Positions 12,158-23,343 of a stretch of 64,000 nucleotides of DNA are shown here, piece by piece. Positions within the stretch are counted from its first letter, which is position 1; each line of letters starts with the position of its first letter. The translations under genes were made by a program, and so were the position numbers. This DNA comes from Gnetum montanum (taxonomy: Eukaryota; Streptophyta; Gnetopsida; Gnetales; Gnetaceae): NCBI GenBank assembly GCA_015680685.1, contig MNCI01014438.1:414238-478237 (forward strand), given 5' to 3'. The notes under the pieces are model-generated. The model was not told the origin of the DNA, searched no databases, and worked only from the letters and a program-made list of their open reading frames with translations.

Positions 12158-12751
12158 CCTACTATGACACCCATTTCCTTTTTGTAGACATTTCCTACTA
12201 CCTTTTCATTCTTAGTCTACTATGACAGTAGTTTACCCTACTTATTATGGTTTTACTAAAAGTAGCAAAAATGCCAAAAATCACTACTTGCAACATGTCT
12301 TTCTAATAACTAAAAAAACTACCTATCACACTCATTGATGATGAGTTCAGCTAACAAGCCATGAGGATGTATGATCCCAAGGACCTTACTATCATGGAGT
12401 GTAGGTAATCTTTGAGGGTTAGAAAAAAAGTCATAAATTTTTGACCATAAATGAAGATCGTTACAACTTCATTTGTGCCAAAATGTAGGTTGGCATGCTA
12501 ATTCCACATCTAGAAGTAGAAGCTAAAAGGAAGTTTTAGCTCATAAATAATGATGGGAAGGAATATATCCCTTCCCCATATGACCAAATACCCATCAATA
12601 ATATCTATGCTGGTATCCTAGCTCAGTTGATTGAGATGGATGAGGAAGATGAGAGGCATAGCTTGGTGGAAGAATAGGAAGAGGAGGATGAGTTTAGGAT
12701 GAAATTTGAGCCCAAAAAAACCCTAGAAGGATTGTTCCAAAAAGCAACCCC
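12158..12751 (+). pseudogene. gag: Element H: orphan gag N-terminal fragment
   Basis: This plus-strand fragment lies between the outer ends of two minus-strand elements, F and D. Near 12445-12560 it reads as degenerate Gag N-terminus (YNFICAKM, then EVEAKRKF and GKEYIPSPYDQIPINN). This aligns with the C copy (YNFICIKIQAKL, IEAKQNFELI, DFTPTAYDIIPL). An acidic stretch (EMDEEDERHSL) follows, as in C. A possible start is near 12337. It is probably the oldest layer, interrupted on the left by F and on the right by D. Its LTR is not in the window. Confidence 0.65.
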
Positions 12752-14133
12752 TATGATGACCAAAAATGTGAGTGGCTAGAACACCGAGAGGTTGGCGGGC
12801 ATACAACCTAACCTTGAATCTATGTGAGGGCCATGTTGGAAAATGAAAATGAGGTACCCTAAACCATCTTGTCAATTAGATATGGACTAGGGTTAGTGTG
12901 AAATGTAGATTAGGTGCCACATGGCATGATTAGATTAGATACCATGTGGCATGGGGTAAGATGATGCTATGATGACCTACTATGCTCCCATGAGAGTAGT
13001 AAAGTGTTATGCTCTACAGGTACTATAATGAGCCCCTAGAGACTATTGAACTATGACTACACTACCAAGACTACATGTGCCAGAGTTTGAATGATCACAA
13101 TGCACCTATGAACAAGGCAAAAGATAGTGCAACTTGGAGGCTATGCTTCGGGACTACATCTTCCCCTCTTTCAACTAGGGTCAAGCATAGGAAAAAATTT
13201 GGGAACAAATGGGGATGCAAAAGAGACATAAATTACTGATCCTACTTGCCAGAGGAATGTTAGATTTGAGATAAAGGCCAGTGGTAAGTTTTTGAGGCTT
13301 TTGGAGGCTATCAAAGAATTTTCTCAAGTGTCAAGCTAGCTACACTCTAGAGTGTAATGCAACACTTAGTCAAATCTTACAAGATTTTGATGTCGCACAC
13401 TTGTTAGGTTGGCTATGCTCTGGAGTAGAGCAGAGCATCGCAATGAAACTTAGCCAAAATTTGATAGAATCTACAAATTTTCCTCATGGAATGCTAGCTA
13501 CACTTTGGGGCATAGCAAGAGAGGTAGCCTCATGAGTTAGAAAATTTGACAAATGTTCCTCTCATTTTGATCTAGCTTGATAGCATATTGCCTAACACTT
13601 AGGCAAACTGGGCACTAAAATGTATGCTACACTAGCTATGGTGGAAAGCATAGCAACCCTCAAGGATGGAAAATTTGTTGAACTATTTTTTCCATTCCAA
13701 GAAATCTTGGTAGCCTCTGGCGTAGCACTTGGGTAAACTAGCCACTGGGACATATGCTACACTAGGGAGTGTAGTGAGCTTGACAACCTAGGAGATAGAA
13801 AATTTGTTGAACTATTTCATTTATCCCAAGTAATCCTTGATCACTTTTGACTTGGCACTTGGGCAAACTAGACATGGAAGTGTGTGCTATGTTGGCTATG
13901 CTGGCTAGATTGTGGAGCATAGTAGATAGAATGAGAGCATAGTAGGACACTTAGAAGAATTTCCATGTAACTATTGCTAACACTTAGAAAAGTTTGTAGA
14001 AAAAACCTTGATGCATGCTATACTAGCTAAGTTGGGGAGCATAGCACCAACACTTAAAAAAACATTTGCCACATTTTGACTCTTAGAAAAATTTTCTATT
14101 GAAATGTAGAAGCCCAAAATTGGTGGTGTTTCA
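12752..14133 (-). repeat. 3' LTR of element D (about 1.38 kb)
   Basis: On the minus strand it begins TGAAACACCACC at 14133, next to the PPT, and ends CATAG/GGGTTGC near 12752. It is related to the LTR of E over long stretches (for example 12770-12900 against 18640-18740) but shorter, and the TATA box region appears deleted. Words such as tgctatgctggctatgctgg and gtgctacactagc fill the U3. Confidence 0.75.
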
Positions 14134-14200
14134 TTGGCCCCTATTTTTTGACGTTTGGAGGAGTGGCCCGAGAGACATCGACAAAGAACACGAAACACCA
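14124..14200 (-). promoter_or_regulatory. Polypurine tract of D within an inverted repeat
   Basis: The minus-strand PPT (caaaaaataggggccaa, 14134-14150) precedes the LTR start. Arms TGGTGTTTCGTGTT and TGAAACACCA, about 75 nt apart, are inverted repeats enclosing the PPT. Confidence 0.7.
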
Positions 14201-15644
14201 TTGCAAACATGATACTAACACTACTCGTCAGTGCTTGATTACCATGCTTGAGAGTGCTAAGGGAATAAAGTATGACAAGGAATAGGTTAAGGATATGGAT
14301 TAAGGGATAACAAGTGGAAAATATGCTCATTGTGCATGTAGCTATAGGATGTGGAACCATGGTGGCTTGTTGCCAAAGCATGATCCCTCCTTAGAATGTT
14401 TGTGAGGGAGTCAACATATGGAGATGGCTTGCCCCTAAGATTTTGACCTCTCATTGAAGTGCTTGTGAGATGGTCGATCAAGGGTTAGACGAGTTGAAAA
14501 ATGGCAACTTTGCTTGCTTTTTTTTCTTTGGCTTAGGCACTTATTTTGTTTCATTTTATTCTTTTGAAATATTTTCTTCTCTTGTCTCCTCCTCTTGTTT
14601 TTAGAACTAGGAGATGTTTATTATTGGGTATACTACATGCTACTCAACAAAATTTTTAGAGATAATTGCATTGCATTTGTAGGGCAGGTATTTCCTCCAC
14701 CAAATGAGTTGTGTTACACCCGCTTAGGCTTTGACAAGCCCAAAAAGGCTCCCCATGGGACATGCTGCATTATGTGTATCATAGGTTCTATAGTTGATTG
14801 AATGAAAGGTGCCATGGACATCAGAGAAGCTTACAAGGGATGTAAGGAAAAGTGTAAGGTAAAAAGGGAAATGTGAATAGGTTATAATGGGATAATAGAA
14901 ATATGCACTCTTGAGTAGCTTAGTGAGTCAAAGTGGATACATCAGAGTAGTGCGGTGACTTGTCACTGAAGTGAAACACACCTTTGAACAACCATTACTA
15001 AGGATTCATCCTACAAATGCAACATAGAGAAAACATGAAAAACAAGCACACCATGTGAGATGAAAGCAAACTCCTATTTGCAAGGGAACTACAAGGGTTG
15101 TGAATGTTGTGTTAGTTGCAGGTGTATGTAGTGTCCAAAGTAGGAATGTCAGTGCCGGTGTTGGTGGAGACAAGCTATAAAGGCTCCAAAAACCACATCA
15201 TAAGTGAGAATCCAAGTATCTAAAGACATTGGTGATGTAGATGCATGGAAGTCCTTACTAAGGACAAGAGCTAGGAAACCCAACAGATTGGTAGAGGGCT
15301 AACATGTTCGATGCTCTTCCCAGCCTAGGCAATGGTGAGCGTTGGAGGATGGTAGTGCTATGGGTTGGCCATAGTACCACTAGTTCTCTAGCAAGTGATG
15401 ATTGGTAATGGTGGTGATAGCTCTAGAAGGTCAGCAAGATGCTTGAAGGCATCTCCAGAAGATTAGCAAGATGCCAAGGATAGTGATGTTGTAAATGTTC
15501 TAGGGGATTTTTTCTTGACAATGTGAACTTCATTCTAGAACTACAATGCCCCACCCCATCCTACCCAAGAGGTGTGAGTAGGCAATATATGGTGAGAGTT
15601 ATTCATGCTCGCTTCTCTATAGAACTATGTTTGTTGAACTATGG
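14201..15644 (-). other. 3' untranslated spacer of element D
   Basis: There is no supportable gene. The spacer is co-linear with that of E: gagttgtgttacaccc near 14706 against 20923, ggctccccatgggacatgctgcattatg near 14744 against 20966, and agcaagatgcc near 15462 against 21703. This shows that D and E belong to one family. Confidence 0.6.
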
Positions 15645-15950
15645 ATGTTGAATTGCGAACCTAGTTTTAAGTCTTAGTAGATCACATGCTATGCTAGTTT
15701 AAGGTCCTAGCAAACTATGAACCTAGTTTAAGGTCATGGCAAGGTATGATGTGCTAGTTTAAGATCCAAGCATACCACTATGTTAGTTTAACATCATAGT
15801 GAATGGTGGATCACCAGTTTAATGTCATAGTAAACCATGCTATGGGTGCTAGTTTAATATCATAGCCCAAGAACATTCTATGCCAATTTAATATCATAGT
15901 GAACGTTCTATACTAGTTTAACATCATAGCAGATGTTTTGCTTACCTTGA
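15645..15950 (-). repeat. Dyad-repeat array downstream of the integrase of D
   Basis: About ten units in reverse orientation of the type ctagtttaaggtc-n6-gac, for example tagtttaaggtcctagcaaac, agtttaacatcatagtgaat and agtttaatgtcatagtaaac. The array lies just after the INT C-terminus, as in the other elements. Confidence 0.8.
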
Positions 15951-15954
15951 TTTA

Positions 15955-18622
15955 TCATTGGCATGGCACTGCGTACTAGGAATAGTATGGCTTTAGGTAC
16001 GAGTGGTTGATTAGATTGACAAACTCATTGCTGTCTAGATCAGCAAGCTTGAATGCTCCATTGTCATAGGCCTTTATGAAAAAGAATGGCCCTTCCTAGT
16101 TAGCTAAGAATTTGTCTGTAGGTTCATGAATGACCTTGAGGACCAGGTCCCCTTTCTTGATCAAGCATTGATGCTAATTGTGTCAATTTTTTTGTCATTT
16201 ATTTTCTTGGTACCACTTGATGCAATCAAGTGTTTGCATGCGCTCCTCCTCTATAGAGTCAAGGTTAATGGTTCTTGACTCAATATTCTGTACCTCATCA
16301 ATGAAGCTTGAGAGAATCATGTAGAGTGATGGGACCTATACTTCAAGAGGTAACATTACTTCAAATTCATAGATAAGGCTATATGGCATCTTACCAGTTG
16401 CTGTTATGCATGTCATGAGATAGACCCACAATGCATACACTAGCTATTCATGCATCATCATTTGCTGTTACTGAGCATCATCTTCAGAAGGTTGATGATG
16501 AATTTTTTCGTAGCCTCTATTTGGTCATTCACCTATGGGTAGTATAGTGATGATAAGGAATGTTAAATGCCAAGGTGTTCATAGAAGGATTTACTTTTTG
16601 TATTGCTAAATTATGGCCGATTGTCTATGACTATAGTTATGGGTAGACCAAATTAGGTCACTATGTTATCTAGGATAAATTTGCAAACTTGTTGTGATGT
16701 TTTATTCATAAGGGGAATGTCTTCAACTCACTTAGTAAAGTACTTAGTTGTGATTATGATGAAGTTATGTCCTGTAGAAGACTTAGGTGTAATAGGTCCT
16801 ATGATGTCCAATCCACAACGTTGGAATAGCCATGTGATTGGTGTAGTATGTAGTTCAATGGGTGGCAAGTGCATTAAGTTGCCATGTCACTAACACACAT
16901 CACACATCCTAACCTTGGAAATGCAATCACACTCCATTGAAGGTAGTAGTAGCCTAAGCATCTAATTTTTGCTACAATTACCCTAGGTGCTATATGACCT
17001 CCACATAGTCCCTCGTGGATTTGATCAATGATTATTTTTGCTTCACTATTATTAATGCAGGTTAACAATATTCCATTTTAGGTTCTACAACATAAGGTGC
17101 TATCACCTACAAGGATGTATTGCCATGATCATTTTCACACTGTGTCCTTTTGGGTGGAGGTTAGGTGTTGCGAAGGATCACCCTATTAGAGGTATATTTT
17201 AATATCATCATACCACTCCTTGGCATGAGATACACTTACAATGGCTATGGATGCAATGCTGCACTTACAATGGGTATGAATGCTATGCTTAAGGCTAAAG
17301 TGGCTAACACATCAGCAATGATGTTCTCATTACAACGACTATGCTAGATATCTATGGTTGCAAACTTCTTCATTAGGTGTTTTGTCAAAACACAGTAAGG
17401 TTGTAAATGTTATTTTTTGCAAGCATAAATATTTGTAATTTGGTTGACAAAAAAATGTGAATCACCTTGGATTGCTATGTTTTGGATTCCTAAATCATGA
17501 GCTGCTAAGATACCTCTAAGGAGACCTTCATACTCTACTATGTTGTTGGTGCAAGAAAATGCAAAGTGATATGCAAAGGGTTAGATCTCCTTGGAGGGAA
17601 ATGTGATGATGGTGGCTACACTACCTCCTTGTGATGTTGAAGCACCATCAAAGTGCATAACTACCTCAAAGTTTGTAGGCACTTGTCTTATGCTATTGAT
17701 GTGCTCATCTAGGAATTCTAGATCTATTGTTGCTTGATTGTCTATGAGTGAAGTTGTGAGTTGTACAACTATTGGTTGATACTTTTTAAATGCTTAAGCT
17801 ATGTAATGTAGGTCAAACTCAATGGTTATTGCCTTCCACCATGTAATTCAACTACTTTCACATATGTTTGTAGTAATTACCTGGAGTACATTACTTTTGC
17901 AGATAACATTAACTTGACTATAGAAAAGATAATGCCTCCATTTCTTGAGTGCAAAGACTAAGGTGAGATAGCTCTTCTTCACATCATTGTATTTCACCAC
18001 ATGGGCCACTAGCACATGGCTTATGTAGTAAATAGGGACCTCCAAGCCATTGTCTTACTTTTGGTAAAGCAGTGAAGTAATGGACATGTCTAAGGTTGCA
18101 AGGTAAATGTAGAATGACTTATCTCCTTATAGAGGGTAGTCTATTGGATGTTGAACCAACTCTTTTTTGCAGTTATCATATGCCTCTTGGAATTGAGCTA
18201 TCTACTCAAAGTGGACTTCTGTTTTAAGAAAATTTTGTATTAGATGCAACTTATTAGTGAACCTTGTGATAAACCTACGTATGAATTGTAATCTGCCTTG
18301 TAACCCACATAGCTTCTTAAGGTTTGCTAATGGTGCTAAGTTGATGATAGCCTTAACCTTATTATGGTCTACATGTATGCCTATTCTAATACTACAAAGC
18401 TTAGCATGCGATAGGTCTTGACACTAAAAACACACTTCTTGAGGTTTAGCCTAAGGCTATGTCTAAGGCAATGTTTGATGACACGACCCAAGTCATCTAC
18501 ATAGTTGTGAGCCAACTTGGACTTAACTTCTATGTTGTTGATGTAGTCATTGAGTAAGTCTAGAGTATAATTACTAAAGATATACATCATTATGCATTGG
18601 TAGGTTGCTCCTACATTCTTTA
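15955..18622 (-). pseudogene. pol: RT-RNaseH-integrase pseudogene of element D
   Basis: Minus-strand pol remnant. RT is truncated upstream of GATYQ and the active-site box reads NDYINNIEVKS (near 18545). Both catalytic Asp residues of YxDD are therefore Asn. RNase H is seen near 17848-18045 (YYISHVLVAHVVKYNDVKKSYL, FALKKWRHYLF). The second RNase H starts near 17650 (MHFDGAS). INT shows IHEGLCGGHIAPRVIVAKIRC near 16950-17020 and FTK-VE text near 16730. The C-terminus ends near 15960. Numerous stops and shifts occur, and no function remains. Confidence 0.75.
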
Positions 18623-18627
18623 GTACA

Positions 18628-20329
18628 ACTGAGAGGTCTGTGGGTGTACAACCTAACCCTAAATCTGTACAAGGGCCATGTTAGGGAAATGGAAATGAGG
18701 TAACCTGAGCAGTATGGTCAATTAGATAATGGATTATGTGGTGTTAGAAAAACCATTTGAAAGAGGAGTTTGTATAGTGTTACGCGTGGACACCGAGACA
18801 ACAAGCAAGAGCATATCAGAGAGTCTTGGCCCAAAAAAAATAATGTAAGTGTGCAAACATGTATTTAATAGTAGAGAAATTCTTAAGTATTATGCTTAAT
18901 ATTACAGAAAAAGTCTTAGAAAAAAATGAAATAGAGCTTGGGAATAAAGAAATGCACCACCCCAAAACTAAGGAGTGTAACTTTTGCTTAAACAGAAGGT
19001 GAGAATGGTATGTCGCATTAGGTAGGCATAGTGGTAGCATAGTAGTATAGTCATAGTCTCTGGGACATCCAAGACACAAAGCTAGTAGCTTCTAGGAAGG
19101 CTGGACCTATTGAGTTGGCTATCACTATGTTCTGCAGGTGCAATAGTAGACTACGTTGCAGTGAGCAACAAAAGTGTGAAGCTCAGATGCTTAGATGCAG
19201 GAGTGTTAGGAATTCTTAGAATGCTCAAATGCCCAATGCCATTTCAATTTTCCAACCCCCAAAATATTGATCTTTAGAATATTTATATGTCATGTGGCAT
19301 GAGCATAGAGAGAGTTACCCTAACATGTTATGCTCTCATGAGAGTAGCAAAGTGTTATGCTTTGAAGGATAGCAATGGATAACCAAAGACTACTGAACTA
19401 TGAACACACTGCTTGGACCGCATGTGCTAGAGTCTAAGAGACCACAATGTACCTACAAACAATGTGAAAATAATGCAACTTGGAGGCTACACTTTGAGAC
19501 TACTTCTTCCCCTGTTTTGAGTAGGGTCAAGCATAGAGACAATCTTAGGAATCAATGGGAGGTGCAAAAGAAATGCAAATTGCTGATCTTCATTGTCGGG
19601 GGGACGTTGGAGCTAAGATAAAGGTTGATGCTAAGTTCTTGAGGCTTTTGGAAGCTACTGGAGACTTTTTATTAGTGTCAAGCTGGCTACGTTGTAGAGT
19701 GTAGCACAACACTTAGTGAAATTTTGCAAAATTTTGATCTTTTCACATTGGTTATGCTAGATATGATGGAGAGCATAGAAGAGCATAGCAGGGATACTTA
19801 GCAAAATTCTGATGAAATATGTAGTTTTCCTTTATGGCATGCTAGCTACACTCTGGGCCGTAGCAAGGTAGGCAACCTCGAAAGCTAGGAAATATGCCAA
19901 ATGTGTCTTTCATGTCGAGCTAGCTTGATAGATCCTTGTCCAATGTTTAGGAAAAATTGGGCACTAGAACTTGGGTCACGCTTGCTATGCTATGGAGCAT
20001 AGCAAGCTTGAAAACTTGGGAAATAGAAAATTTGCCAAATTATTTTTTCCATCCTAAGAAACCCTTGACCACTTCTAACCTAACACTTGGAAAAACTAAA
20101 CATTGAAGTGTGTGCTATGCTGGCTATGCTAGGGAGTGTAGCAGGACACTTTGAAAAATTTTCATGAAACTACTATTCACACAAAAAATCATGCAAAATA
20201 GGGCTCAATGTGTGCTATGCTAGCTACATTGTAAAGCATAGCACCAACACTTAGAAAAAATTTGCCAAGTTTTGACATTTAGATAAAGTTGCTATTGAAC
20301 TGCAGAAGCCTAAAATTGGTGGTGTTTCA
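18628..20329 (-). repeat. 3' LTR of element E (about 1.7 kb)
   Basis: On the minus strand it starts TGAAACACCACC at 20329 beside the PPT. The distal end seems to lack about 30 bp compared with D (it breaks after CCTCTCAGTTGTA), so the D-E junction may include a small deletion. ATATAAATA near 19272-19280 with CCACATGACAT just upstream marks the likely promoter. U3 words are ctatgctggctatgctagg and similar. Confidence 0.7.
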
Positions 20330-20396
20330 TTGGCCCCTCTTTTTTGACATCTATAGGATTGACCAAAGAGATATTAATAAAAAATATGAAACACCA
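20320..20396 (-). promoter_or_regulatory. Polypurine tract of E within an inverted repeat
   Basis: Minus-strand PPT (caaaaaagaggggccaa, 20330-20346). The arms are TTGGTGTTTCATATTTTTT and AAAAAAGAGGGGCCAATGAAACACC; these pair imperfectly across about 75 nt. Confidence 0.7.
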
Positions 20397-21890
20397 ACTC
20401 TTCTCATCAGTGCCTAATTAGATAGTGCTTCACTATGCTTGAGAGTGCCAAGGGAATGAAGTATGGTGGGAATAGGTTAGGGGGATGGGTTAAGGGATAA
20501 TGGATGGTGAGGATGTTCATTGTAGGTGTAGCTATAGGATGTAGCATTATGATGGATTATTGTCAAAGCATGATCCCTCATTGGAGTGTTTGTGAGTGAG
20601 TTAGAATACAAAGGTGGCCTACCCTTAGGATTTCAACCTCTCGTCGAAGTGCTTGTGAGATGGTTGATCTGGGGCTAGACCGGTTGCGAACTGGAAACTT
20701 TTCTATTCATTTGGGAACTTGTTTTGTCCCATTTTTCTTTTATTTTATTTTATTTCTTCTATTGTTTTTCTCTCTTTTCTTTTCTTTTTATTTTTCTCTC
20801 TTTTTTTTTCTTTTTATGCTTTTGCTTTCTTTTAGGTTGTTGGGAGAATTGTGCACCACTCAACAAAATTTTCTTAAAGGCAACCACATCACATTTGTAG
20901 GATAGGTTTTTCCTCCCCATAATGAGTTGTGTTACATCCATTTGGGGTTTTTACCAGCTCACAAAGGCTCCTCATGGGACAAGTTGCATTATGTCCATCA
21001 TGGGTTTAGTGGTTAACTATAGGAAAGGTTCCACATGCATCAGGGAATCTTGTAGGGAGTTTGGGAGAGTGCAAGATCAAGAGGTAGAGGTCAATTGGCT
21101 AGAAGGGCAATAGGAATGTGCACTCTTAAGTAGCTTAGTGAGTCAAAGCAAGCACCTTAGAGTAGTTTGGTGACTTGACATCATGATGAAGTGCACCACT
21201 TGAATGGCATCACTGAGGCTTCATCTTACAAACATAATTATAGAGAAAATAAGAAAAACAACCACCATGTGGAATAAAGGCAAAGTTCTATTTACAAGGG
21301 CATTGCAAGTGCCGTGAATGCTATGTTAGTTGTAGGTTTGTGCAATGCCCAAAGCTGGAAGGCTAATGTAGCATGATGGTGGTTGGCTCCAATAGCTTCG
21401 ATAGCCACACCAAAAGTGAGCACCCAAGTGGATAGAGGCAATGGTAATGCAAGTGCTCAAGAGTTCTCACCAAAGGCAAGAGCAAGAAAACCCATTAGCA
21501 TGGTGGAAAATCAAGCCACTAGACACTCTTCTAGGCTTAGGCAATGGTGAAGGCTAGAGGATGGCAGTGCTATGGCTAGGTCACAATACCTTTGGTTCTC
21601 CATTAAGTGATGTTGATGGTGAGAGCTCTAACTAGGATGATTGGTGATGGTGGTGGAAGCTTCAGAAGGTCAGCAAGATGCCAAAAGGCATCTCTGAAAG
21701 ATTAGCAAGATGCCAAGGATGGTGATGCTACAAAAGTCCTAGAGGGTTTTTCCTTAACAACGTGAACTTCATTCTAGAATTGCAACACCCCACTCCACCC
21801 TACCCAAGAGGTGTGGGTATGCAATGGAGGATTGGAAGTATTCATGCTTACTTATTTGTAGAACTATGCATGTTGAACTATGGATGCTAA
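20397..21890 (-). other. 3' untranslated spacer of element E
   Basis: No supportable gene. The spacer is homologous to that of D. A T-rich/CT-rich run lies at 20720-20835; it encodes only low-complexity frames. Confidence 0.55.
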
Positions 21891-22170
21891 ACTACGAACC
21901 TAGTTTTAGATCTTGGTAAACCACATGCTATGCTAGTTTAAGGTTCTAGTAGACCATGAACCCAATTTAAAGTCTAGGTAGATTATGATGTGCTAGTTTA
22001 AGGTCCTAGTAGACTACTATTCTAGTTTAATGTCATAGCAGATGATGGATGGCCAGTTTAAGGTCATAGCAGACCATGTTGTGGGTGCTAGTTTAATGTC
22101 ATAGCCTAAGGACATTCTGTGCTAGTTTAATATCATAGTAGACATTCTGTGCCAGTTTAATATCATTACC
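21891..22170 (-). repeat. Dyad-repeat array downstream of the integrase of E
   Basis: About nine reverse-oriented units, for example ctagtttaaggtcctagtagac, tagtttaatgtcatagcagat and cagtttaaggtcatagcagac. On the minus strand these read GTCTACTAGGAC, ATCTGCTATGAC and GTCTGCTATGAC followed by nTTAAACTRG. Confidence 0.8.
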
Positions 22171-22179
22171 TTGCTTTGT

Positions 22180-23343
22180 CGTTGGTACAATACTCTATAT
22201 TAGGCATAGTATAGCTTTGTCGTTGGATTGACAAAATTATTGCTATCTAGATCAACAAGCTTGAATGCTCCATTTTCATAAGCCTTCATGACCAAGAAAG
22301 GCCCTTCCTAGTTGGCTGAGAATTTGTTCATGAGGTCATGAATGACCTTGAGAACTAGGTTTCCCTTCTTGATTGGGTGTTGATGTTGATGGTGATGGTT
22401 CTTTTTTCATCTCTTCTCTTGGTATCACTCAATGCGATCAAGTGTTTGCATGTGCTCCTCCTCTATATATTCAAGGTCAATGATTGTCAACTTGTTGTTC
22501 TGAGCCTTGTCAATGAAGCTCAAGAGAATCATGCATAGTGATGGGACTTGCAGTTCAAGAGGCAACATTGCTTCAGATCCATACACTAGGCTATATGGCA
22601 TCTTACCTATTATTGTTCTACATGTTGTATGGTAGGCTCATAGCATGTACACTAGTTGTTTGTGCCATCGTCACTTGCTATTGTTAAGTAGCCTCTTCAG
22701 AAGGTTGACGATGACCTTGTTTGTAGCCTTCACTTGGCCATTCACTTGTGGGTAGTAGGGTAATGAGAAGGAATGTTTGATGCCAAGGTTTTTGGATAAG
22801 GCTTTAGTTTTTTCATTGCTAAATTATGGCCCATTATCTATGACTATAGTCATGGGTAGAACAAATTGGGTCACTATGTTATCTAGGATGAATTTGCAAA
22901 CCTGATGTAATGTTGTCTTCCTAAGGGAAATGGATTCAACCCACTTTGTAAAATATTTAGTTATGATAATGATGAAGCTATGTCCTATAGAAGACTTAGG
23001 CATTATAGGCCCTATGATATCCAACCCCTAATGTTGGAATGATCATGTGATCTATGTAGCATGCAGCTCAGTGGGTGGCACGTGCATTAGGTTACCATTT
23101 CATTGACACGTGTTGCATGTCCTAACCTTGGAGATGAAGTCACACTCCATGTAAGGCCAAAAATAGCCTAGACACCTGATTATTGCTACCATTGCCTTGG
23201 AGGCTATGTGGCCTCCACATAGTCCCTCATGTACTTGGTTGATAATCTTTTGCACTTCACTATTGCTAATGCAAGTTTATAGTATTCCATCATAGGATCT
23301 ATGATAGAAGGTGCTATCACCTACAAGAAGATACTATCATGAC
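22180..23343 (-). pseudogene. pol: Integrase pseudogene of element E
   Basis: Minus-strand INT. The core is readable at 22824-23024 (MDIIGPIMPKSSIGHSF, FTKWVESISLRKTT, FVLPMTIVIDNGP). In it the first two catalytic Asp positions (LD/MDIIGPI and DNGP) are kept. Zinc-finger text (CGGHIA-like) lies near 23210. The C-terminal part near 22250-22340 matches the FSAN-EGP and NGAFKLA blocks of the other copies. Stops interrupt it. It is truncated at 23343 by element A. Confidence 0.75.

Larger units (their letters stand above)
12752..18622 (-). mobile_element. Element D: 3' half of a minus-strand Tat-like element
   Basis: Read on the minus strand: RT (truncated at 18622), RNase H, second RNase H, INT, dyad array, spacer, PPT, 3' LTR. 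The RT is cut just upstream of the box GATYQ by the LTR of E, so E interrupts D. The missing 5' half should lie to the right of the window. All coding parts are degraded. Confidence 0.75.
18623..23343 (-). mobile_element. Element E: 3' part of a minus-strand Tat-like element
   Basis: On the minus strand this is INT (cut at 23343 by the LTR start of A), dyad array, spacer, PPT and 3' LTR. Its LTR end lies inside the RT of D. The rest of E should lie beyond the far end of A, to the right of the window. It belongs to the same family as D by spacer and LTR similarity. Confidence 0.75.

Noticed and set aside
20720-20835. Pyrimidine-rich run encoding a Phe-rich peptide
   Set aside because: Low-complexity sequence in a non-coding spacer.
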